Below, in pieces: positions 1 through 4,973 of a stretch of DNA of 5,883 nucleotides. The stretch is from an uncultured Oscillospiraceae bacterium (GTDB lineage: Bacteria > Bacillota > Clostridia > Oscillospirales > Oscillospiraceae). The DNA lies in contig CALWWH010000134.1 of NCBI GenBank assembly GCA_944385195.1, forward strand, positions 1 through 5,883, given 5' to 3'. The notes beneath the pieces are model-generated. The model was not told the DNA's origin. It saw only the letters and a program-made list of their open reading frames with translations, and made no database searches. The number at the start of each line of letters is the position of its first letter. Position 1 is the first letter of the stretch. Position numbers and translations under genes: made by a program.

Positions 1-50
1 CGCAGTAATGCGTGCAGCTGACCGATACTAATAAGCCGAGGGCTTGACCT
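1..50 (+). rRNA. 23S ribosomal RNA, 3' end (partial)
   Basis: The first ~50 bases match the highly conserved 3' terminus of bacterial 23S rRNA: the GCTGACCGATACTAATAAGC block (16-35) followed by the GGCTTGACC end (41-49), which in the mature rRNA pairs with the 5' end of the molecule. The wording is typical of clostridial 23S. The gene's body lies to the left of the window. The exact mature end cannot be fixed to the base; it is placed at about 50 by analogy with known 23S ends. The gene runs on the same strand as the two tRNA genes that follow, which are probably co-transcribed with it. Confidence 0.95.
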
Positions 51-135
51 CAAAGGATTGAGGAAAGATGCAAGCTCGTGTTGCGGATGACGCTCATCCC
101 TCTTCATGTTCGGTTTTCAAGGCCCAATCCGATTT
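51..135 (+). other. 23S-tRNA-Asp spacer with processing-type secondary structure
   Basis: This 85-base spacer holds no gene. It can fold: GGATTG (55-60) pairs with CAATCC (125-130) to enclose the spacer, GCAA (70-73) can pair with TTGC (81-84), and GGATGA (85-90) pairs with TCATCC (94-99). The tract around 103-120 resembles the usual spacer downstream of clostridial 23S genes. The natural role would be processing of the rRNA-tRNA precursor by endoribonucleases. The pairings are seen directly; the role is inference. Confidence 0.4.
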
Positions 136-212
136 GGCCCGGTGGTGCAGTCGGTTAGCACGCCAGCCTGTCACGCTGGAGGTCGACGGTTCGAGTCCGT
201 TCCGGGTCGCCA
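136..212 (+). tRNA. tRNA-Asp (anticodon GTC)
   Basis: A complete cloverleaf can be drawn. The acceptor stem pairs 136-142 with 202-208, including one G-T wobble at 137/207. The D stem is GTGC (145-148) with GCAC (158-161). The anticodon stem is CCAGC (163-167) with GCTGG (175-179), enclosing the loop CTGTCAC with anticodon GTC at 170-172. The T stem pairs 185-189 with 197-201 around the loop TTCGAGT. The discriminator base is G209, and CCA (210-212) is encoded. The GTC anticodon reads the aspartate codons GAC and GAT. The gene sits where a 5S gene is often found. Confidence 0.98.
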
Positions 213-218
213 ATTTCA

Positions 219-244
219 TATTGAAAGCCTTTCGGCTTTCAATA
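219..244 (+). other. Perfect 11-bp hairpin between the two tRNA genes
   Basis: The 33-base spacer between tRNA-Asp and tRNA-Gly is almost filled by an inverted repeat: 219-229 (TATTGAAAGCC) pairs perfectly with 234-244 (GGCTTTCAATA) around a TTTC loop. It is not followed by a T-run, since tRNA-Gly begins two bases later, so it is not an intrinsic terminator. A role in spacing the two tRNAs for 5' and 3' maturation is plausible but inferred. Confidence 0.7.
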
Positions 245-245
245 C

Positions 246-321
246 GCGGGTGTAGCTCATCCGGTAGAGCGCCACCTTGCCAAGGTGGAGGTAGCGAGTT
301 CGAGCCTCGTCACCCGCTCCA
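246..321 (+). tRNA. tRNA-Gly (anticodon GCC)
   Basis: A complete cloverleaf can be drawn. The acceptor stem GCGGGTG (246-252) pairs perfectly with CACCCGC (311-317). The D stem is GCTC (255-258) with GAGC (267-270). The anticodon stem is CCACC (272-276) with GGTGG (284-288) around the loop TTGCCAA, anticodon GCC at 279-281. The T stem pairs 294-298 with 306-310 around the loop TTCGAGC. The discriminator base is T318 and CCA is encoded at 319-321. It reads glycine codons GGC and GGT. It is probably co-transcribed with tRNA-Asp and the upstream 23S gene. Confidence 0.98.
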
Positions 322-353
322 AACTCTCTTGTCGAAGGGCAAGAGAGTTTTTC
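321..353 (+). terminator. Intrinsic terminator of the rRNA-tRNA operon
   Basis: AACTCTCTTG (322-331) pairs perfectly with CAAGAGAGTT (340-349) around an 8-base loop, and a T-run (348-352) follows. A321, the last base of tRNA-Gly, can also pair with T350, so the terminator abuts the mature tRNA end. The position, directly after the last stable RNA and before the Shine-Dalgarno of the next gene, fits termination of the rRNA transcript. Confidence 0.9.
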
Positions 354-402
354 TGTATGATGGCACTGTCATTCCGGAGCTGATTTTACCGCCAGCATCA
401 AA

Positions 403-407
403 AGGAG
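403..407 (+). promoter_or_regulatory. Ribosome binding site of the M18 aminopeptidase gene
   Basis: AGGAG (403-407), within an A-rich context, stands 9 bases before the ATG at 417. This is close to ideal and fixes that ATG as the start. The rest of the gap between the upstream terminator and this site (354-402) shows no convincing promoter. Confidence 0.85.
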
Positions 408-416
408 AAAACGCAT

Positions 417-1694
417 ATGTACGATTTGATCACATTTTTGAACCAGAGCCCGAGCCGGTATCATGCGGTCGCCAATTTGGCAAAGACTTTGGACGAAGAA
501 GGCTATACCCGTCTGTGCGAGGGTAAGACATGGCAGCTGGCCCCTGGTGGAAAATATTACGTTGTTCGTAACGGATCTTCTCTGATGGCTTTCCGCATCC
601 CCAAGGCCGACTTCACCGGTTTTATGATGTCCGCTAGCCACAGCGACTTCCCGGCCTTCCTGATGAAAGAAAATGCAGAGCTGCTGGGGCCTGAAAACTA
701 TATCCGCCTGAATGCGGAGAAGTACGGCGGGCTGCTCATCTCCCCCTGGCTGGACCGCCCCCTGACGGTGGCAGGCCGCGTGCTGGTACAGACCGCAGGA
801 CAGATTGAGAGCCGGCTGGCTTATGTCGACCGTGACCTCTTGATGATCCCCAATGTGGCCATTCACATGAATCGAGCGGCCAACGATGGCTATAAATATG
901 ACCTGAAAGTCGATACGATCCCGCTGCTGGGGCAGGGGGAAGAAAAAGGGTCGTTCCGGGCACTCATGGCCCAAACTGTGGGCTGCAAGTCCGAAGATAT
1001 TCTAGGCTGGGATCTATATTTGTGCCTCCGCCAGAAGAGCATTGTCTGGGGCATGAACAATGAGTTCCTCTCGGCGCAGGGACTGGATGATTTGCAATGC
1101 GCCTACGGCTGTTTCCGGGGCTTCATCGAGGCGCAGGACAGCGACAGTGTGCCTGTTTATGCCCTTTTTGACAACGAGGAAATCGGCAGTAAGACTAGAC
1201 AGGGTGCCGATGGCACTTTCCTGGCGGATCTGATTGACCGCATTTGCGCGGCAATGGGGCGCGAGAAGGTGAGCGCTGTGGCCAACAGCTTTATGGTTTC
1301 GGCGGACAATGCCCATGCGGTTCACCCCAACCACCCCGAGTTTGCCGACGCCACCCACCGCCCGCGCATGAACGGCGGCATTGTCATCAAGCGCGGCCCC
1401 CACTACACAACCGACGGCGCCTCCCAGGCGGTGTTTGCTGCGCTGTGTGCCAAGGTTGGTGTGCCGGTGCAGTATTTCTTCAACCGCTCCGATCTGAGTG
1501 GCGGCGGTACGCTGGGCAACATCTCTTTCTCCCACCTGTCTGTCAATACGCTGGACATCGGCATGCCGCAGCTGGCCATGCACTCCTGCTTTGAGACCAC
1601 TGGGGTCCGGGACACCGAATGGCTGGTGCAGGCGATGACAGCTTTTTACTCCAGCACTTACAAGGAGGAAAACGGCGTCTTTTGCTTGGTGTGA
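417..1694 (+). CDS. M18-family zinc aminopeptidase
   Basis: This is a complete 425-residue cytosolic metallo-aminopeptidase of family M18 (aspartyl aminopeptidase / ApeB-like), of normal family length. Enzymes of this family remove N-terminal residues, often acidic ones, from peptides and assemble as large oligomers with two metal ions per active site. Visible motifs match the family: SHSDFPAF with metal ligand H75 and D77; LDDL with the likely bridging aspartate D224; FDNEEIGS with the catalytic and metal glutamates E254-E255; SADNAHAVHP with ligand D297; the conserved NRSDLSGGGTLG at 356-367; and a C-terminal MPQLAMHS with ligand H389. Ligand roles are assigned from the known family, not tested. 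There is no signal peptide. The gene stands alone between two terminators, so it is likely a single-gene transcript. Its role would be general peptide turnover; exact residue preference cannot be read from sequence. Confidence 0.95.
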   Translation: MYDLITFLNQSPSRYHAVANLAKTLDEEGYTRLCEGKTWQLAPGGKYYVVRNGSSLMAFRIPKADFTGFMMSASHSDFPAFLMKENAELLGPENYIRLNAEKYGGLLISPWLDRPLTVAGRVLVQTAGQIESRLAYVDRDLLMIPNVAIHMNRAANDGYKYDLKVDTIPLLGQGEEKGSFRALMAQTVGCKSEDILGWDLYLCLRQKSIVWGMNNEFLSAQGLDDLQCAYGCFRGFIEAQDSDSVPVYALFDNEEIGSKTRQGADGTFLADLIDRICAAMGREKVSAVANSFMVSADNAHAVHPNHPEFADATHRPRMNGGIVIKRGPHYTTDGASQAVFAALCAKVGVPVQYFFNRSDLSGGGTLGNISFSHLSVNTLDIGMPQLAMHSCFETTGVRDTEWLVQAMTAFYSSTYKEENGVFCLV

Positions 1695-1707
1695 TCATCA
1701 AAAAATG

Positions 1708-1743
1708 AAAAAGGGCTGTCTGCAACCGCAGACAGCCCTTTTT
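1708..1743. terminator. Bidirectional intrinsic terminator between convergent genes
   Basis: GGGCTGTCTGC (1713-1723) pairs perfectly with GCAGACAGCCC (1728-1738) around the loop AACC. Five further A-T pairs (1708-1712 with 1739-1743) extend the stem to 16 bp. A T-run follows the stem on each strand: five T on the + strand, and T-rich sequence continuing beyond the stem on the - strand. It lies 13 bases after the aminopeptidase stop and 10 bases after the stop of the esterase from the other side, so it should end both transcripts. Confidence 0.95.
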
Positions 1744-1753
1744 GCATCCTGTA

Positions 1754-3292
1754 TTAGAAGAACGAGGGGAAGGGCGCGTATTTGTGCACCAGCTCCACCA
1801 GCTCTGCGTCGTACTCTATGCGAGTCTCAGAGCCGGTGTCGCCAAAGACAAAGGTGGCATGACAATCGCTGGTGTAGGGGGTCCAGGTGCCGATGGAGGC
1901 GCAGTTGGGGTTCCCGGTGCGGGCAAAGGCAGTCCAGGCGCTGCTGAGCTCTTCGCGCAGTCTGGCGTCCACAGCCGGATCTGCGCCATGGACAGCGCCA
2001 ATACCGGCGTCGTTGCGGAAGACGAAGGGAATTTCGTCACAGTGTGTGCTCATGCGTCCGCCCTTGAAGGCGCTCTCGTGGGCCAACATCCAGCTGTAGA
2101 CTGGAGCGTCAGTAAAAGCGGAGCGGTTTGCCATGTAGTCCAGAGCCGGGCGGCGGACTTGCGTGTCGACGGCCAGGGCAAAGAAGAGATTTACGCCGGG
2201 ATAGGCCGCTTTGAACGCCTCTTCAATGGCCCCAGCATTTTCAGCGCAATATTTTTCAGCCAGCATGGCGGCAATCTCCTCGTGGCTGAGCTTGGATTTA
2301 TCTGCCATGGGATGGGGATAGAAGAAGGCAAAGTCGCTGAATGTCGAGCCGATGAGAACCGGGATCTTGGCCGTCTCCGGACGGAAGCCCGTGTCATACC
2401 ACAGGCCCTGGTAGTCGCCGCAGCCGGGGACTGCGCCCCAGGGACAGGGGGTGCCTGCGGCCTGAACTGCCTTGACGGCCTCAGCGAGATAGTAGTAATC
2501 CTTGGTGCAGAGGGCTTCCATGCCGCCCATGGCCTCGACAATGGCCTTGGAGGCGGCCTTGGCCTGGGCAGCGGTGATGTTCATCTCGCGAGGAAGGACG
2601 CCGGACTGAATGATGGCCTTGTGATACAGCCCGTCGGCGCAGGGCATCTGCATCAGGACCTGCACCTTGCCGCCGCCGCCGGATTGGCCGAAGATGGTGA
2701 CGTTGTCCGGGTCGCCGCCGAACTGGGCGATGTTGTCGCGCACCCAGCGCAGGGCTTCGACGATGTCCTCCATACCAACTACCCCGCTGTGGGCGTACTC
2801 CGGGCCGTAATCGGAGAGATCGAGGTATCCCAGGATGTTCAGGCGGTGGTTGATGGAGACCACGACCACGTCTTTGTCCCGGGCCAGATTCTCACCCTCG
2901 TAGGCATACATCTCGATGGAGCTGCCCTCAGAGAAACCGCCGCCGTGGATCCAGAACATGACAGGCTTTTTGGCGGAGGGGTCCAGCGTGTCGGTCCAGA
3001 CGTTCAGATATTGGCAATGCTCGCTGGCGGCCCAGTAGCGGTGGGGGCCGGTGATGTCGCCCTGGAAACGCGGCGTATTGAGCGTGCAGCTGACATAGCC
3101 GTAGTCCTGGCAGTCGACAACGCCCTCCCAGGGGGTGACGGGCTTGGGGGACATGAAGCGTTCGGCCTCGGCGTAACGCACACCGCGGAAGGTATAGACC
3201 TCATCGATGATCATGCCGCGGATTTTGCCGGCCTTGGTCTGCACTACGGGAGTGTCCTCGGTACAGATGAACTTTTTGATGGGTGCAAGCAT
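1754..3292 (-). CDS. Type-B carboxylesterase, third in tandem (512 aa)
   Basis: This is a complete alpha/beta-hydrolase of the type-B carboxylesterase (cholinesterase/para-nitrobenzyl esterase-like) family, which hydrolyses carboxylic ester bonds. The length is typical. Visible elements, in order, are the N-terminal FRGVRYAEAERF region, the oxyanion-hole motif HGGGF (116-120), the nucleophile elbow FGQSGGGG with S204, a candidate acid D320 in GSTFSDFAF, and the catalytic histidine H417 in HCDEIPFVF. The elbow reads GQSGG instead of the more common GESAG. The start at 3292 is set by AAGGAG 10 bases upstream and by the same first 30 residues as in the neighbouring paralog. No signal peptide is seen, so it should be cytoplasmic. 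It follows its paralog by 52 bp and is probably on one transcript with it. The natural substrate is unknown. Confidence 0.93.
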   Translation of the reverse strand: MLAPIKKFICTEDTPVVQTKAGKIRGMIIDEVYTFRGVRYAEAERFMSPKPVTPWEGVVDCQDYGYVSCTLNTPRFQGDITGPHRYWAASEHCQYLNVWTDTLDPSAKKPVMFWIHGGGFSEGSSIEMYAYEGENLARDKDVVVVSINHRLNILGYLDLSDYGPEYAHSGVVGMEDIVEALRWVRDNIAQFGGDPDNVTIFGQSGGGGKVQVLMQMPCADGLYHKAIIQSGVLPREMNITAAQAKAASKAIVEAMGGMEALCTKDYYYLAEAVKAVQAAGTPCPWGAVPGCGDYQGLWYDTGFRPETAKIPVLIGSTFSDFAFFYPHPMADKSKLSHEEIAAMLAEKYCAENAGAIEEAFKAAYPGVNLFFALAVDTQVRRPALDYMANRSAFTDAPVYSWMLAHESAFKGGRMSTHCDEIPFVFRNDAGIGAVHGADPAVDARLREELSSAWTAFARTGNPNCASIGTWTPYTSDCHATFVFGDTGSETRIEYDAELVELVHKYAPFPSFF

Positions 3293-3302
3293 AGTGGATT
3301 CG

Positions 3303-3308
3303 CTCCTT
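3303..3308 (-). promoter_or_regulatory. Ribosome binding site of the third esterase
   Basis: On the - strand AAGGAG (3308 to 3303) stands 10 bases before the ATG at 3292. The same motif at the same spacing precedes the neighbouring paralog, so it was probably duplicated with the gene. The rest of the 52-bp gap shows no terminator and no clear promoter, which favours read-through from the upstream esterase. Confidence 0.85.
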
Positions 3309-3344
3309 ATGTATTATTGGGGAATCGATCTTTTCCCGGAGAAT

Positions 3345-4907
3345 TTAAGCTTTCTTATTCTTTGCGGCGGCGCGGGCGGCAAAGAACGGAGGCAGGGGGG
3401 CGTATTTCTGAACCAACTCGACCAGCTGGGTGTCGTGGTCGATGCGGGTCTCGGAGACGGCGTCGCCGAAGATAAAGGTGGCGTGGCAGTCGGCAGTGTA
3501 GGGGGTCCAGGGGTTGATCTCCTGGCCGTTGGGGTCTCCGGTACGGGCGAAGTTGACCCAGGCGCCGCTGATCTCCTCACGGAGCTTCGCGTCGATGGTG
3601 GGATCATAGCCGTGGACGGCGCCAATGCCGGCATCATTGCGGAAGACAAAGGGCAGCTCGTCGCAGTGACCGCTCATGCGGCCGCCTTTGAAGGCGTGTT
3701 CATGGGCAACGACGTAGGCGTAGATGGGCGCGGTGGGCAGCTGACTGCGGGTGGCCAGGTATTCCAGATTGGGCTGGCGGAACATGGTGTCTACAAAACC
3801 AGCATAGAAGGTGTTGACGCCGGGATAGGCGACCTTGAAGGCGGCCTCGATGGCGGGCGCGGCCTGGCCATACTTCTCGGCCAGGGCGGCGCTGCGCTGC
3901 TCCTGGCTCAGGGCGTTCTTGTCGAACATCGGCACGCCAAAGGCAAATTCGCTGATGACGCTGCCGATCATGACGGGGATATGTGCAACCTCCGGGCGGA
4001 AGCCGGCGTCGGCCCACATGCCGGGGAAGTCGCCGGTGCCGGGCACCGGGGACCAGTTGACGTTCACGCCCTCAGCCTGAGCCTTCTTGACAGCCTCAGC
4101 CAGATAGTAGTAATCCTTGGTGCAGGCGGCCTCAATGCCGCCGATGGCGTCGACGATGGCCTTGGCAGTGGCCTTGGCATCCTCTCTGCTGACGTTGGGG
4201 CCCAGCTTCAGGACGCCGGACTGGATGATGGCGCGGTGATAGAGTCCGTCGGCAGAGGGCATCTGCATCAGAGCCTGGACTTTGCCGCCGCCGCCGGACT
4301 GACCGAAGATGGTGACGTTGTTGGGGTCGCCGCCAAACTGGGCGATGTTGTCGCGCACCCAGCGCAGGGCCTCGACGATGTCCTCCATGCCCACGTTGCC
4401 GCTGTGGGAGAATTGGGGGCCGTAGTCGGAGAGGTCGAGGTAGCCGATGACGTTCAGACGGTGGTTGACGGAGACCACAACCACGTCCTTGTCCCGGGCC
4501 AGATTCTCGCCCTCGTAGGCATACATCTCGATGGAGGAGCCGCTGGCAAAGCCGCCGCCGTGAATCCAGAACATGACGGGCTTCTTGGCCTCAGGGTTTG
4601 TCTGGCTGGTCCAGACGTTCAGATACTGGCAGTGCTCACTGCTGGCCCAGTAGCGGTGGGGGCCCTGGATGTCGCCCTGGAAACGGGGCGTATCGATGAT
4701 GGCGCTGACGTAGCCGTAATCCTGGCAGTCGACAACGCCCTCCCAGGGGGTGACGGGCTTGGGGGACATGAAGCGCTCGGCCTCGGCATAGCGGATGCCG
4801 CGGAAAGTGTAGATGTCGTCAATGATCATGCCGCGGATCTTACCGGCCTTGGTCTGGACCACTGGGGTATCTTCGGTGCAGATGAACTTCTTGATGGGTG
4901 CAAGCAT
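3345..4907 (-). CDS. Type-B carboxylesterase, second in tandem (520 aa)
   Basis: This is a complete type-B carboxylesterase paralogous to the gene that follows it. It has HGGGF (116-120), FGQSGGGG with nucleophile S204, acid E320 in GSVISEFAF, and histidine H414 in HCDELPFVF, so the Ser-Glu-His triad is intact. The frame is open to an earlier ATG at 4952, but 4907 is chosen. It has AAGGAG 10 bases upstream, and it gives the same first 30 residues as the paralog. The earlier ATG has no ribosome binding site and lies inside a hairpin. The C-terminus carries an Ala/Lys-rich tail of 11 residues (AARAAAKNKKA) after PPFF, which the paralog lacks. No signal peptide is seen, so it should be cytoplasmic. 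Identity to the paralog is ~88% over residues 1-233 and ~60% over the next 90 by hand count. Substrate unknown. Confidence 0.93.
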   Translation of the reverse strand: MLAPIKKFICTEDTPVVQTKAGKIRGMIIDDIYTFRGIRYAEAERFMSPKPVTPWEGVVDCQDYGYVSAIIDTPRFQGDIQGPHRYWASSEHCQYLNVWTSQTNPEAKKPVMFWIHGGGFASGSSIEMYAYEGENLARDKDVVVVSVNHRLNVIGYLDLSDYGPQFSHSGNVGMEDIVEALRWVRDNIAQFGGDPNNVTIFGQSGGGGKVQALMQMPSADGLYHRAIIQSGVLKLGPNVSREDAKATAKAIVDAIGGIEAACTKDYYYLAEAVKKAQAEGVNVNWSPVPGTGDFPGMWADAGFRPEVAHIPVMIGSVISEFAFGVPMFDKNALSQEQRSAALAEKYGQAAPAIEAAFKVAYPGVNTFYAGFVDTMFRQPNLEYLATRSQLPTAPIYAYVVAHEHAFKGGRMSGHCDELPFVFRNDAGIGAVHGYDPTIDAKLREEISGAWVNFARTGDPNGQEINPWTPYTADCHATFIFGDAVSETRIDHDTQLVELVQKYAPLPPFFAARAAAKNKKA

Positions 4908-4917
4908 GGTTTGGGAT

Positions 4918-4923
4918 CTCCTT
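4918..4923 (-). promoter_or_regulatory. Ribosome binding site deciding the start of the second esterase
   Basis: On the - strand AAGGAG (4923 to 4918) is 10 bases before the ATG at 4907. It is the deciding evidence for that start over the in-frame ATG at 4952. It begins only three bases after the foot of the intergenic hairpin, so folding of that hairpin leaves it exposed. Confidence 0.85.
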
Positions 4924-4926
4924 ACA

Positions 4927-4959
4927 ACCGGATATGACGCGAATTGCGCCATATCCGGT
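4927..4959 (-). other. 14-bp intergenic hairpin between first and second esterases
   Basis: ACCGGATATG (4927-4936) pairs perfectly with CATATCCGGT (4950-4959). Inside it, 4938-4940 pairs with 4946-4948 around a 5-base loop. The position between these two parts (4937/4949) forms a G-U wobble in RNA read from the - strand but an A-C mismatch in RNA from the + strand, so the fold suits the esterase transcript. No U-run follows in the direction of transcription (TTGTAAGGAG), so it is not a standard intrinsic terminator. It may mark an RNA processing or stabilising element, a partial transcription stop, or a protein-binding palindrome. The structure is seen; the function is inferred. Confidence 0.7.
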
Positions 4960-4973
4960 CGTTGTCAGAGGGG

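Noticed and set aside
51..135. A 5S rRNA gene after the 23S end
   Set aside because: The space is shorter than a 5S gene (~115-120 bases) and the sequence has no 5S-like core.
356..361. TATGAT as a -10 promoter box for the aminopeptidase gene
   Set aside because: The only -35-like element (TTGTCG, 329-334) is 21 bases away and inside the terminator stem; spacing and match are too poor to call a promoter.
68..526. + strand open frame of 152 codons
   Set aside because: It runs through both tRNA genes, the terminator and the start of the aminopeptidase gene, so it cannot be a real protein gene.
1988..1990. H435 (GAVHGADP) of the third esterase as catalytic histidine
   Set aside because: The HCDEIPFVF context of H417 matches the family's H-x-x-E-[IL]-P-[YF]-V-F pattern better, so H417 is preferred.
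3320..3337. GGGAA/TTCCC inverted repeat between the second and third esterases as a terminator
   Set aside because: Only 5 bp with an 8-base loop and no T-run on the - strand; within chance expectation.
1742..3475. Long + strand open frame (577 codons) opposite the third esterase
   Set aside because: It is exactly antisense to a gene with clear catalytic motifs; GC-rich third positions remove stops from the opposite strand. The translation is Gly/Ala/Val/Asp-rich with no recognisable domain, it runs through the intergenic gap, and it shows no ribosome binding site.
3207..4937. Long + strand open frame (576 codons) opposite the second esterase
   Set aside because: Same shadow effect. Its resemblance to the other antisense frame only reflects that the two real genes are paralogs.
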